From positions 1,286,192 to 1,350,191 of the forward strand of contig NW_006921533.1 in the NCBI RefSeq assembly GCF_000340215.1: DNA of 64,000 nt, given 5' to 3'. The notes beneath the pieces were generated by a model, which saw nothing but the letters and a program-made list of their open reading frames with translations, was not told the origin of the DNA and searched no databases. The translations under genes and the position numbers were made by a program. This stretch comes from Pseudocercospora fijiensis CIRAD86 (lineage: Eukaryota; Ascomycota; Dothideomycetes; Mycosphaerellales; Mycosphaerellaceae). Below, piece by piece: positions 21,130 through 33,025 of the stretch; within the stretch, counting starts at the first letter, position 1, and each line of letters begins with the position of its first letter.

Positions 21130-22101
21130 GGATGAATTTGCATTCACTCCAGACCAGCGAGAGGACTAAATTAAGAAGAAGCGAGTATTTAAGTGAGGAT
21201 GAAAGATCTGACTCAGGCTCTACAACGAACCTACCAAACGGCAATGACGCCCGAAATTCTGCTGTGCAAGGCCTCAACAGCAGAGAGAGGTACATGGTGC
21301 CAGGATTCCGTCGGCGGCATGCCCATCATTATCAGTATAGCGCGCTGCACAGGAGGCCAAAACGCATTCCATCGCGCGCCGAGGTCGCTAAGCCATTGAG
21401 AAGGACTGAGGTAGCACAGTCATTGGTTGAAGGGGTACAAAGTGTTGGGCGAGATCGGGCAAAACAAAGGCTCTGTCTTCGGCTTTTCTGGTATGTGCGC
21501 CGGTTTGCCTCCCTTCACTCGCCTCTTTCACTGTTGGTGGCGGCGAGGTTGAGATGTTCGCCGTCGATTCGCCTCGCCTCGCGGATTTGCAACATCTTTT
21601 CCGCTGTGTGGTGGGTATTTTACCGAGGATTGGCGCCGGCAGCCGAATGGCCTTGAGCATCTCAATGCTGAGCCTCGTGGTATGAGATATCAGAGACATC
21701 ATTCGCGCCTCGCCTCCGATGCACCCAAGGCTCTGCTATGGTCCGGCGTTGTCTTCGTCGTCGCGGCGCGTCTGTTGTGATCATGGTGCGTAGATTGTGA
21801 CTGGAGCTGTTCTCTGGCGCGATCGTTGTCCCTCGCTAGCAGAATTCATGCTATCGCAGTTTCGTCGGCATTCCAGGAGCACAGCCTTGTTAATCACCGA
21901 AGATCGAAGAGAAGTGGTTGGCAATAGAGTTCCAGTCGTCGTTGTGCTTGCGCTTGCGACCAGGCGGACCATCACTTTCGTCCTCCACTCCACACATTTT
22001 GGCAGCCTCGATCCCGACTATTCTAGGCCTCAACGCTGCGCAAGCTACGCAACCACTGATCACACCCATAAAACCACCTTCGTCCCCGCAACGCTTTCAA
22101 G
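21130..22101. promoter_or_regulatory. divergent promoter between MFS gene and RRN5-like gene
   Basis: 972 bp between two starts. Short open frames occur on both strands, none supported. Confidence 0.5.
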
Positions 22102-24177
22102 ATGGCTGACGACACCTCAGAAGACGAATATATCAAAAGCGAACATGACGACGAACGGTCGACTTCAGACAGTGAAAGACCAGGCCGTTCTATTGAAAGA
22201 AAAAGTCGCCAAACTCACCAAGCTCAACTCAGGCCGGGAGAGGATGAGCCAACGCAGCAGACGCCCATACCACAATCACGCCGACTCGTCCACAAATCAG
22301 ACTCGCTGGTCCAGCCCAGCTCAGGGCAATCCAGCGAAGGGCAATCTCGCTCAAGGCAATCCAGCAAAGGCAAATCCCGCGAATCCAAGCGCGACCAGTC
22401 ACGGACCTCTCAGTCAAGTCAGAAAGTAGACACCCACGCTGCATCAGCTTATGAAAGTATTCTAGAGAGCATGATTTCTGAAGTACACGGCCACTCGATC
22501 GAAGACTCACATCCCCTGGCCTCGTCTAAAATTGGAGCGTCCTTCTGGACGTCACAGGAAAAGAATGCATTCTTTCGTGCTTTAGACACTCACGGCCTGG
22601 ACGACACTCCTGGCATCTCCCGCGCTGTTGGCACCAAAAGTCATTACGAAGTGTTTGTATATCTATCACTGCTGCAGAAAGGAGTAGCAGACCAGCAGGC
22701 ATCTTCTACACAGACAGATTATTATCCTCCAGCTTTAGAGGTTTCAGAACAATGTGAAGCATTGCTAGAAACTATGGCCGATCGTCATGCCATAGAAAGC
22801 TACGAGCACGAATTGCTTGCCGATGTCGCCAAGTATGGGCATGACTTTCTCATTAACGAAGAAGTTGCGGACCACGATGAGCTTCTGTACGAACAGCAGG
22901 AAGACCGTGCAGATATTGATCAAGACGAATCATCTGGTGCAGACGCTCTCGACTCTGTATCTACACCATCCCCACGTACAACAGCTAAGTCAGCCCAAGC
23001 CTCTCTTTTTCGACTTCCCATTCTCCTGCAGCTCATGAGGAATGTCTTCATGAACAACGGTGAGCAAGAGCATCTAAACTGGAATCATACAAAACCCATT
23101 CTCGAAGACTCTAGCGAGCCAGCCATTTACAAGAGTGCGTTAGAAGACCTGACAACCATTGCCGAAAACCTCACTCGGCGCCTTGTTCAAGCTGCGATCT
23201 TCCAGGCGATGACACGTCTGCGAGCTGGAGACTCTAGCCGCTCCGACTGGACTCCGCTGGCTGCGATCAGAGAAGTGGATGTTCACCAGGCTGTCGATCT
23301 GCTTGGCATGAAACCAGAATGGCACCGATATTGGGCCGACGTCGTAGAGCGGAATCGTCTGGCAGTGTACAGCGACTCTAAGAGATACCAAGATGGGCGC
23401 CCAGGGAAAAAGTTCGGATATCGACTGACTTCCAAAGAGGTTCGTAGAGAGCTTGTCGATGAGCTCGATGTAACGTCTGAGTGCAGCGACCACGAGAATA
23501 CGAATGTGTTTGCAGAGGACATCGCGGAATTCATGGAAGATAGCGACCTCTTCACAGAAGATGACGCTCATTCTGATCATACCTCTGAGGCCGACAATGG
23601 CAGCGATTCGGAGCCAGGCTCACCCAGACCTGGATCAAGGAAGCGAAAGCGTGCTTTGAGTCCTGGAGAGTTCGCTCGAGCCGAAGACAATTATCTGGAG
23701 GCCATGGATCAGAGCAGCAGCAGGCAGGGAGAGCTGCTGCTTTGGAGAAGCCTTCGTTTAGACCCTCATCAAGAACTCTTGAACCAGAAACCATATGATC
23801 AACAGGCTCCACGTGCTCGCACGGAGCCAAGCAAAGCAAATTCGTGGCGAGACACGGTCGAATACGTTGATGACTGGGAGCTTGGCGTCGGCGTTCCTAA
23901 GGAATCCCATTTCCTTACCATGGGTCGAGAGGGCCGTAGAGGTAGGAAACGGCGAAAAGCCATTGCCGAAGTAATCAAAGGCAGGCTTGGGATAGAAGCC
24001 AAACCCGTCTCAAGATCCGATGACGATGAGGATGATGATGACGAAATTACCAGCGCAGGGGAAATACAACGCCCGATGGAACAAAGCTCAAATAGTAACA
24101 GCGAAGTGGAAAGCGGTCAGGATGAATCTCATGATGAGCATAGGTCGAGCGAGAGCACCAACGACTCTGGCGGGTAG
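22102..24177 (+). CDS. RRN5: Rrn5-like SANT-domain subunit of the RNA polymerase I upstream activation factor
   Basis: 691-aa intronless protein from ATG 22102. The N-terminus is disordered, with Ser/Gln/Lys repeats (QSSEGQSRSRQSSKGKSRES). A SANT/Myb-like helix set lies at about 147-195 (FWTSQEKNAFFRALDTHG, then GTKSHYEVFVYLSLLQKG), which is the hallmark of fungal Rrn5. Acidic stretches flank a basic segment RKRKRALSPGEF, and the tail carries GREGRRGRKRRKA followed by Asp/Glu runs. In yeast, Rrn5 works with Rrn9, Rrn10, Uaf30 and histones H3/H4 to activate rDNA transcription in the nucleolus. The call rests on the SANT pattern and overall layout. A different SANT protein is possible. Confidence 0.78.
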   Translation: MADDTSEDEYIKSEHDDERSTSDSERPGRSIERKSRQTHQAQLRPGEDEPTQQTPIPQSRRLVHKSDSLVQPSSGQSSEGQSRSRQSSKGKSRESKRDQSRTSQSSQKVDTHAASAYESILESMISEVHGHSIEDSHPLASSKIGASFWTSQEKNAFFRALDTHGLDDTPGISRAVGTKSHYEVFVYLSLLQKGVADQQASSTQTDYYPPALEVSEQCEALLETMADRHAIESYEHELLADVAKYGHDFLINEEVADHDELLYEQQEDRADIDQDESSGADALDSVSTPSPRTTAKSAQASLFRLPILLQLMRNVFMNNGEQEHLNWNHTKPILEDSSEPAIYKSALEDLTTIAENLTRRLVQAAIFQAMTRLRAGDSSRSDWTPLAAIREVDVHQAVDLLGMKPEWHRYWADVVERNRLAVYSDSKRYQDGRPGKKFGYRLTSKEVRRELVDELDVTSECSDHENTNVFAEDIAEFMEDSDLFTEDDAHSDHTSEADNGSDSEPGSPRPGSRKRKRALSPGEFARAEDNYLEAMDQSSSRQGELLLWRSLRLDPHQELLNQKPYDQQAPRARTEPSKANSWRDTVEYVDDWELGVGVPKESHFLTMGREGRRGRKRRKAIAEVIKGRLGIEAKPVSRSDDDEDDDDEITSAGEIQRPMEQSSNSNSEVESGQDESHDEHRSSESTNDSGG

Positions 24178-24730
24178 AGTTGTCCTCTTGGGAAGTTGCA
24201 CTTGGGAGTTGCAATGCTGAAATGTAATTATTATATGCCGTGGCTCAGCCTTCAATAGGCAGCCGGATCTATTTGTTGTCAAATAGTAGCAAAGAATTCA
24301 CTTGCCATAGGGAGGTTGGATTGAGTCGAGTAATGCTCTACGCCAACAGTCGCAGCGATGGGACTGGACACGCATGAGAGAGGCATGGCTGCCGTGCTTA
24401 TTGGACTATATGTATTGGTGCTCGTCTGAAACAAGGTGCTACAGTATCTTAACGGGGGCGCGGTGCCGGGCAATATATAAGCCCAGTATCCCTTCGCGAG
24501 AAGCTCATAAATATTGCGTGGCAATTTGGCTGATGTAGGTAGTATCAGCAGGTGATCCAGCAGATCAGCACCAACTGGCAGGTAATTTGCCCCCGCCCTC
24601 CACCTAACTAGCCTGTACAAGGGCGTGTGTATTCAGTAGCCTCCGCATTGCTGCACATACACCAGTTGTAGTCTGTGCTATTACATCGTCTATCAGGAAC
24701 TCGTCAAAAATTCGCAGACTCGCTCGCTAC
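24178..24730. other. intergenic, nothing recognised
   Basis: 553 bp behind the Rrn5-like gene, moderately AT-rich. No coding frame is supported. Confidence 0.5.
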
Positions 24731-24976
24731 TTACTCTCTCTTCTTATAGGCATGCCGAAACCCGGCAATCGAGCACGCGTCCCCACAGCCTCGATCTTCA
24801 GTCTTATCCACACAGTATGTACGGCGTGTATGTCCGGTTGTACTAAGTAGACATCCAAAAGCTCCTTCTCCTATGCAAGCACTGAGTTTTGTGCAATTAC
24901 ATGCACTAGCGGGATCAATTGCCGACACGGTTAAGGCTAAGGCGAGAGCGAGAGTGATGGTAAGTATAGAGAGCAT
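24731..24976 (-). CDS. cysteine-rich small secreted protein
   Basis: 81-aa frame from ATG 24976 to TAA 24731. A signal peptide is clear (MLSILTITLALALALTVSA, cleavage near residue 19). The mature part of about 62 residues has seven cysteines: CNC, then ACIG, GCLL, TYCVD, GCGDAC. Spacing is compact as in disulfide-stabilised secreted peptides. No family was recognised. The odd cysteine number could mean an unseen exon or one free thiol. It sits at the edge of an AT-rich, repeat-bearing stretch, a usual place for fungal effector candidates. A secreted role is supported; the function is not. Confidence 0.68.
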   Translation of the reverse strand: MLSILTITLALALALTVSAIDPASACNCTKLSACIGEGAFGCLLSTTGHTRRTYCVDKTEDRGCGDACSIAGFRHAYKKRE

Positions 24977-25123
24977 AGTAGTGTAAGTGTTGGTGTTGGA
25001 TTTTATAATGTTAAGTTGTATTACGGACTAAGTATTGAGAGTCGGTAAGGGTATGCTTTTATACTCGTATCTGGACTTTGGGGGTTTTTTTTATACTCGT
25101 ATTCGGGAAAATATGACTTGATT

Positions 25124-25410
25124 TTTGATGTAACATTGTTGGCAAATATAGATCTCTCACTGGGATGAATGGCATTTATAGACTTCTATTCTCGTCGCTC
25201 GAATAGAATAGCGAATAGCTAGCTAGGTCGTCGCTCGAATAGCTCTCGTGGCTCGCTCGCTGGTCGCTTTGATGTAACATTGTTGGCAAATATAGATCTC
25301 TCACTGGGATAAATGGCATCTATAGACTTCTATTCTCGTCGCTCGAATAGAATAGCGAATAGCTAGCTAGGTCGTCGCTCGAATAGCTCTCGTGGCTCGC
25401 TCGCTGGTCG
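25124..25410. repeat. 143-bp direct duplication (period 144)
   Basis: Copy 1 spans 25124-25266 and copy 2 spans 25268-25410. I see two differences (GATGAATGGCATTT versus GATAAATGGCATCT). Each copy contains its own smaller repeats of TCGCTCGAATAG and GAATAGC. Confidence 0.93.
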
Positions 25411-25420
25411 CGGCTCGGTC

Positions 25421-25525
25421 GGTGGTGGATCAGTCGGTGGTGGATCAGTCGGTGGTGGATCAGTCGGTGGTGGATCAGTCGGTGGTGGATCAGTCGGTGG
25501 TGGATCAGTCGGTGGTGGATCAGTC
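25421..25525. repeat. 15-bp minisatellite, seven perfect copies
   Basis: The unit GGTGGTGGATCAGTC is repeated seven times without error, flanked by decayed copies (GGCTCGGTC before, GGTGGTCGTGGATCG after). It starts 10 bp behind the 143-bp duplication. Being 5 codons long, it keeps frames open: SVVDQ repeats on plus, PTDPP repeats on minus. Confidence 0.95.
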
Positions 25526-26407
25526 GGTGGTCGTGGATCGTTGGTGGTCGTGGCTCGCTGCCGGAATACGTACGAAAAAAGGAAACGAATGCCTCGAAGG
25601 CGAAGCGATAGAAGAAGCGCTACCTCCATTCAGGCGCTTCGTAGTTGAATTCGTATGTGTGCTCGTGACTTCTATTTCTATACTATACTACGTTAGGTTT
25701 AGCGCTATTCGAGATCTCATTCTAGCGAAGCGCCTGACGATAAACCGTTCTAGGCGGGTGCAGGCTCGCCTATCTACCTACTAGCATATATATATTGGCT
25801 CGAATACCGCAACAACTATCACCCGTAGTATAGCACTTTATAGAGACGGTTCCTAGATAATTCAGTAATTAAGAATATCCGCTATTTTAATGATACTATT
25901 GCTTTACAAATTCGAGAATTATCATTAGGAAACATAAATTGCTGGTCTCGCCTAACTCGTTTGTCTACGCTGAATTAGTGTAACTTAGCGCGTATATGTC
26001 GCATACACGAGATTTTTGGATCGTCAGACTCGCAATTGGCAGGGCTACAACCTCCTCGTATTGGATTTGCTGGTTGTCGTTGGTATAGCGAGATCGTATT
26101 TTGATAGCGGAATCCACGATGAAAATCAGCGGTTTGGCTTCAGGCCTTTGGGCAAAGGATTAGGTAGAGTGGTATGTAATTGGTGGATCGGAAGTCGGCA
26201 AAAGAACCCTAAATTTGACTGTATCACCACCACTACCGCGGAACGTAATCCTTAATGCACAAAGGCCTGAACGGAGGTAGGAAGAAGCGCGAGGGGTCTT
26301 GCACCAGGAGCCAGCTCCGGTGTGAGTCTTGGCAAAACTCTAAAGCCGCGGAACGCGTCGAGCTCCAAGAAGGCAAGAACGCGTCTCTTTGAACATCAGT
26401 GGCAGCG

Positions 26408-29110
26408 ATGGCGACAAAGAACGACACAGGTACGGCGCGAAACTGCCAGAACACCGCATTGCACTGCAAACCATTCACTGACATGTCTGCTGAAGATGCA
26501 CTGCCGCTTTCAGGCGTGGTAGTGTGCTCTACATCGCTGACGCAGGATGTGCGAGTAAGAGAGATCCAATGCCCATCCCCATCCCCATACGATCTCATGA
26601 CTTTGTGCACATTCTGACCATCATCTCCTCCGAAAGACTCGAATCGCCGAGGTTGCGAAGCAGCTGGGCGCAGTCCATAAGCTGGACCTGACGTCTGATG
26701 TGACGCATCTCCTTGTCGGCGATATTGATACTCCCAAGTACAAATATGTTGCCAAAGAACGACCCGAAGTGAAGGTGTTGCAGCCTGAATTTATTGATCA
26801 AGTAAATGAAGCATGGCGAGACGGAGAAGACCTCACCGCGGAGAAGTTACGAGGCTTCGAGGAACAGCACAAGATGCCGACGTTCGCCTCTCTTCAGATA
26901 TGCATCACTGGCTTTGAGGATCCAGACTTTCGCAAGAGCATAGAGAGAGACGTCGAGACGCGCGGTGGCAAGTACAGTCCTGACCTTGTCAAGTCCGTCA
27001 CTCACCTTATCGCTGCTCGCCCAGAGGGTGCCAAGTATACACATGCAAAGCAATGGGGTATAAGAGTGGTCGGCTTGAAGTGGCTCGAGGACTGTATTAT
27101 TCGGGGTATGGTCGTAGACGAGAGCTACTACCTGCCAGAGCTGCCGCGAGAGCAGCAGGGCGTTGGCGCCTTCAGAACAGAACCAAGACGGCCGGAGAGC
27201 GCACTTGGCAAGAGAGGGAGAGAAGACGCGACAACGCCCGCTGAACAAGGCCCGAGGAAGAAGCTACGGAAGAGTGCCAGCATGAAACTTGCCGGACAAA
27301 GCCAGGACATGTGGCAGAGCTTCAGCCAGCACGAGGTCCAGGTAGAAACATCCTTGGTCGATGCGTGGCAAGACACACGTGCGGAGGACGTCCAGAAGAC
27401 ACGAGATAGCCTTGCACCTCGTCGAAGTGACGTGCTCGACGTCGTTGAGCGAAACGACCCCATGGAGCCTACAGGACTGTTCGCCGGATACTACGTCTTG
27501 ATCCATGGCTTCGACACCAAGAAGACTAGACAGTTGCGTGGCGCGATCGAGAAGGAAGGTGGTGTTGTGGTCCGCAGTGGAGATGAGCTAGAGGCCGCAT
27601 CTGAGAACATCTTCTTCAAATCACGATGTCTTCTCATGCCACATGCGCAGCCTACTAAGCTGCCCGACGTGCCGCCTGGGACGCTTCTCGTAACTGAATG
27701 GTGGGCAGAGCGCTGTCTCTACTTCAAGCAAAAGCTCGATCCGGACGATGATGCTCTGAGTCAACCTCTTTCGGAAGCTTTGATACCGGCCTTCAGCAAA
27801 TTGAGGATTTCTATGACTGGATTCGACCAGGTCGACTTCCGCATGACAGCAGAGACAGTCAAGTTGATGGGGGCAGAGTACCAGGAGCAACTGATGCCGT
27901 CAACTTCGATCCTGATTTGCGCCTCCCAGCATGTCAAGCAGGAGAAGGCGCTTTATGCCTCCAAACACAATATCCCGGTGGTCTCACAAGCTTGGCTCTG
28001 GGCGTCGTTGAGATCGCGAGAAAAGGTGCCCATTGACGTTTACAGATTCCAGCTGCCTGCATACGACCATAAGCTGCTAACGCCAGAAGGGTCAAATGCC
28101 AGTTCAGCCTTGAGTGCACGCCACCAACTCAATGGATCCCGGGGACAAGGAAAGCGGTAAGCGCCCGTGATTCCTATAGGTGAGTGTCGGAGCACTGACA
28201 ACCTGTCTGCAGAACGGATGACCTGTCGCATCCCAAACGCCTGTCGAACACACGCAGGCGTCATGCAACACCTTCACTCGTGCTCAAGGCCGGTTCTGTA
28301 GCAAAGTCGGACGAGCCGGTTCTCAAGAAATCCCGACCTGGTCCATTCATACATGAAGACGACGAAGACGACGCCGAAGCACCTCCAATGCCCGTGGATG
28401 ACAACGTGACTCAGCGAATGACGGCATCTCACACCACCACGACCATAAATGCTGGCTCATTGCCATTGAAAGAAATTTCGCCGAACGCATCACAACCACG
28501 AACCGATAAATCGTCTGAGAGCAAGCATGTGTCAACCAGACCGAGGCTCGATAATACGGATACAGACCAGCCGCTGACCGACAAGGCTGTCACCATCTCA
28601 CCTCAGGATGACAGTCACGAGCCAGAATTACGGCCGAAGTCACCCCGGAATGCCATTCCGAGCCCAGCAAAAGAGAAGACGGTCCCCGCGCCTAAGATGA
28701 TGTCCGAACTCACGTCCGACCTCGCAAGTATCTTGAACCGCCGCGTGGCATCAGGTCAGGACGCAGCATCACATGCCAACTTACCTGAGAAGAGAAAGCA
28801 TCGCCCTCTTGGTAGGAATCTGTCGGGCGCTTCTCTGACAAATCTCGCAGGCAGACACTCTGCAAGCCCTGCCATGTCTGCTGGGGGTGAGGAGGGCGAG
28901 TATAGTGTTGCAGATGGCTTTGCGCCTTCTAAGCAGGAAGTCGTTCCAGCACCGGGAACACAGCTTGGCTACGGTGGCAGTGAAGAGAGTTCTGGTAGGC
29001 GAGTGATGAGCGTGAAAGATAGTGAGGAAATTGCGATGAAGAAAGAAGCTGTCGGTGCTGCAGCGGCTGCAGGAAGCAGAAAGGCTGCAAGGACCAGAAC
29101 CAAGGCTTGA
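26408..29110 (+). CDS. DPB11: Dpb11/Rad4/TopBP1-like BRCT-repeat replication and checkpoint scaffold
   Basis: Three exons, 26408-26554, 26637-28156 and 28213-29110, give 854 aa. Introns are 82 bp (GTAAGA..AAG) and 56 bp (GTAAGC..CAG, branch-like CTGAC), and the joins restore PLSGVVVCSTSLTQDVR / TRIAEVAKQLGA. ATG 26483 is a possible alternative start. Four BRCT domains are visible: about 32-115 (SDVTHLLVG), 129-215 (LQICITGFED, WLEDCI), 329-415 (YYVLIHGFD, TEWWAERC) and 433-520 (LRISMTGFD, AWLWASL). A basic KKLRK segment lies between the second and third, and a long disordered Ser/Pro-rich tail follows. Family members bind phosphorylated Sld2/Sld3 or 9-1-1 to start replication and activate Mec1/ATR in the nucleus. 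It is the best match to the four-BRCT layout of fungal Dpb11. Confidence 0.92.
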
Positions 29111-32100
29111 GAATGGCATGTTCTTGAGAGGAATGGAAGGAAGTAAACGAATTGTTTTACCTGCATAGCGCGGCGCTTGGCAGTCTTTGGGGGCATCATG
29201 TTCGCATGATCAAATGCATATGTCCATGCGTGGAAACAGACCGGGTAATGTGGGATGAGGACGAATGATGACTTCAAGAAAAGGAATCGATAGCTGAACA
29301 TACATACATACCTTGATAGCATACTCAACCTTGTGCCAGCTACACTGAGCACTCACTGCCTCTTGCCTGGGCTCATAGGAAAATACACCTTCCAGAGCAA
29401 GACAGCGTATCTAGATCATGACGAACAAGATTTTCGATCAACACCCGTGTCTCAACGAGCAACAAGACCACATCAGCATCTGGCATCTCCCTTGGCTATA
29501 TGTTACGACCAGGTCTCAAGCAGTATGACCAGATCTCGTGGACCACACCACACCAACACCATGGCAACGCGGCGACGGAATAGATCTTCGATGGCATGAT
29601 GAGAGGATTTTCACATACCGTATTCTTGGTCGTAACATGGATTGAGGATGGATCTGGTGAGTTTCTGGAAGGACCGTGACGTCGCGCGTGCTCTTTGTTG
29701 TGTAGTCGCACCAAAACAGGGAAATGTCAAGTACGTCCGGGATCTTGCGTTGCGTTGCGTTGCGTTTCTGTTGCCATGTGCTTCGTATTTACCTTACACT
29801 TCATGTGTGCGAATAGGATACATGCCTGGTTATGTACCTGTTGCTAGCCGTGTACGACTAGTTCTATCAAAAAAAAATTTTTTTTGGCCGGCGTTCGCGA
29901 TGCCATGTGCATATGAGGTGGTATCTGGTAGATAGAGATAAATAAATGTATGCATGTGTTTTGCTAGGGATATTCTCGGGATTTTTCAGTGGTGTTTGAT
30001 GGAGATGTTGGAAGATGGTCGTACATCCCAAAGTGTGCGGCCTTGTACCTATCCAACAGTGCCAGAGAGATTCTAAGCGTCTGGATCAGTAGTGAGGGCA
30101 GTCGGTAGCTTGCTACTGGACAAGGATGCTGATGGTCTTCATGTGCCTTCAGAAGAGGCTTAGCAAGGACAAGTCTCGAGGAATCCCACCCAACGAGGAA
30201 CAAAGTGTACCATTGCCGTTGCAAGTTGTGGTCACCTGTCAATCCGTAATTGGGATGTTCGACAAAGCTGGAGTGAATCTTGATAGAAGGAAAGCATCGA
30301 CCGATGTGTTAGAGATTGGATATGTACCTGCAAATTGGTAGGGCTGTACCTGCAGTATTATACACGAGCCTGATATTTTGATACACTTCCCAGATTCTTA
30401 TTGCTATCTGCAGGGTTCCATCACTTTGTTTCCGATCCAAAGCACTGGGATGATGTCGAAGTTAGAAAATTCAGTCTTTCGCGACATCCTGTCAATTTTT
30501 TTGCGCCATCACGAGTCAACGCTTTTCATTAACAAACTTGCTCGTGAATTTCCAGTTCTCGAAGGTGTTGTCATCGTGATGCTAACGTTACACCAGTTCT
30601 GGAGAAATCTTGAAACACACTTAGCGAGACTTGAAGACCTTGACCTTGCAAGAGCCGATCCTAACGTGGCTTCATAGGTTGACGATGCTTCGCGGCTATT
30701 TTGGAGCGCTACGTGTTTCCTGGTTGTTGGAAGAGAGCTGGTGCCCGAGGCCCCGAGTATTCGGGCGAGGAAATTGTTGGCAGAAAGTAAACTCGGATTT
30801 GGCTTGGTAGCGTGGAGATGTGGAGCTGTTTGTTTCAAATGCTACATTGGAAGTGGTGGAAGTAGCTCCGATGCCTGGTGAACCGTGAGGGTGGGAAGAA
30901 TCGATGGCAAATGGCTGCAGTAGTCTGTAGACCTCATCAATAGCTCAATTTAGAATTGTAGAGATGGCGCTGCCGCGGAGGCGTGAAGCTGGACGTCAGT
31001 GAATGCACCGCGGCTTCGGAGCGATCATGCTAGTACCTGGGCACTCCCGGAATGGGCTCGTTCTCCATGGTGCTGCATACTATGGCTGCTGCAGTGCTCT
31101 GCTTTGGACGTAGTCGCTTCGGTGAAGTCCAAAACGGCTAGATCGTGGTATGGTTGGCGATTCCAAAGAGATGCGAATTTGGGCTTGCGGCAGGCGGACG
31201 GGTGCTGATCTCATCGTTCAAAAGCTTGCTTGCCTGGAGACGAACTCGTCCTAGTGACCAATCAGCAGTGGCTGAGTAGCGTCAAGAGGCACTGTAAGCG
31301 GTTGACGCAAGATGGCATCCCCGCATCCATGCCAGTGCTCGCCATCTGGCACATCCATCTTGTTGTATGATCTGGCACGCCCCACAGCCCGAAAAGCTTG
31401 GTAGCGTGACAATAGACTGCCGCCGCTTTGTCATGGGCGCTGACTAGAAGGAGTGTTCTTACTGCTGTACTCGCGTGACCGGCCGAGATGCATCTGTCAG
31501 ACTCACAATGCCACAAGCATCCCTGCGTGCATCACGGCACTCATTTGGCCGGAGCTGTCGGATAGCCGGCATAGCAATAAGTCTTCTGCCGTCTTCTCTG
31601 CCAGCAATAATCCTTCTACTGCTATACGTCTCTCTCATCTGGTCTGACACGAGACGGTCACCAGAGAGAAGATTGCGTGGCTCATGCATATTCGGCAGCC
31701 CGGAAGAGGCCTGCCGCATGCGCCGAGTTGACATGATATGTTGTTCTATGATCGTGCCCAGCCCAGCCCAGCCCAGCCCAGCCCAGCTCATCAGCGATAC
31801 CGCACCGCACCGGAAGCGTGAGAGGATTCTGATTCTGGCTTTGGTCGGCGGAGCGGTAAGGTTCCTGCAGATCCAGCTTAGTGCGAGAGTAGCACTTCCG
31901 ACGACACCCAGTTGGCCATGACGTGGAGCAGTCGAAGCAGAAACAGACTGCATGTGATGATGAAGCAGCATCTTTTCTCCAACATAACTCTGCTGTCCAC
32001 GTGCACCAGAGTTTGATTGATGTGTGGGCGGGCTGCTGTATCTTCGGTCTCCTCCACTGCCCCTCCCATACTGGCATGCGGGCACACTGGCATACTACTG

Positions 32101-33025
32101 ACATACTCTATCCAACGCCCACGCCCACGCCCAGCGCGAAGCCACACTCGTCCGTTCTTGTCCTTGGACACCTTCTTGGCTTGGACGTCGCTGGCTGCGT
32201 TGATGCGGCTGGACCACTCGCGGCCCAGCAGCTGCATTGATTGATTGATTGGAAACAGCGACAGCTGCATCGCAACTCCACGCCGATCGCCGCTATTCGC
32301 CTGGTTGTGGTCTGCTGTCTTTCGCAGCGCTTGTCACGCTCGGCCGGCCCAAATTCGCCAATTTCAAGGCTGCATCTCTGGCCAAGGTTGCGCCCAGGAG
32401 GAAGACAAGGAAGCTCGCTCGGTCGATTGGTGCCAGGGTGTGCCGTCTCCGCCACGGAATCGGAATCGCTCGTCTGACGTGCGGGTGGCAGGCAGGGAAA
32501 TCTGCGCGTGTGCGTGCCAAACACTGCCAAACACCACAGCCTTCATTTCTTCGTCAGCGTAGGATTATTATTATTGCGCCGCCGCGACTCGCCAGCTTGG
32601 AAGGCCGGTCGTTTGGGAGTTGGATGACTTGGGAAATACATATGAAACAGGCCTGAGTCTTGCTTTCGCCGCGGGAACGGCCCCTTCGTTTCGATACCGA
32701 CCGATCGCATTCTTCGGCAACCCGTCGCTTCGATTGTAAGTAACACAGCACCTCCCTGTCCCGGGCCACCAGACCGCCAGTGCCCATTTTGCGTTGGCAG
32801 ACCCATGACGCACCGTGTGTCCGATTTTTTGCTCGCCTTGGTTGTTGCGGCGAGCCGCATGCATGCCTCCCGTTACCTGGCACATTGCGCACCACTCACC
32901 ACAAATCTTGATATGTTACAGAACATGTCTTGCTGTCAAGCCCACCTGCTAACCACGAGCTCGCCTTCCTCCCCTCGCACCACATTCTTATCTCTTGGGC
33001 CATCTGTACTAACGCGGGGTGCGCA
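29111..33025. other. gene-poor 3.9-kb region
   Basis: No supported gene. It holds a TTGCG run (29745-29766), an A9T8 self-complementary tract (29869-29885), a GCCCA array (31756-31785) and a TGAT run (32236-32250). Open frames such as 30378-30677 (+) and 31459-32085 (-) start at non-ATG codons and show no family pattern. The 3' part is probably a long leader/promoter of the arrestin gene; GTAAGT at 32737 and TACTAAC..CAG at 33008-33032 could bound a leader intron. Confidence 0.5.
31756..31785. repeat. GCCCA pentanucleotide array
   Basis: Six perfect copies of GCCCA, followed by one variant copy (GCTCA). Confidence 0.93.

Larger units (their letters stand above)
24977..26407. other. AT-rich intergenic stretch with tandem duplications
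   Basis: It holds the promoter of the cysteine-rich gene, a 143-bp tandem duplication, a 15-bp minisatellite and an AT-rich part (about 25770-26000). Open frames on both strands across the minisatellite (25363-25629 minus, 25392-25784 plus) exist because the unit is a multiple of three. They lack any other gene evidence. Confidence 0.6.

Noticed and set aside
21797..22429. 210-codon frame overlapping the start of the Rrn5-like gene
   Set aside because: Out-of-frame shadow of the Ser/Gln repeat region. The SANT-bearing frame is the real one.
25363..25784. Repetitive PTDPP (minus) and SVVDQ (plus) frames
   Set aside because: They are translations of a 15-bp minisatellite whose unit is a multiple of three. 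No start context or flanking domain.
31459..32085. 208-codon minus frame in the gene-poor region
   Set aside because: Starts at GTG, low-complexity GCCCA repeat inside, and no recognisable domain.
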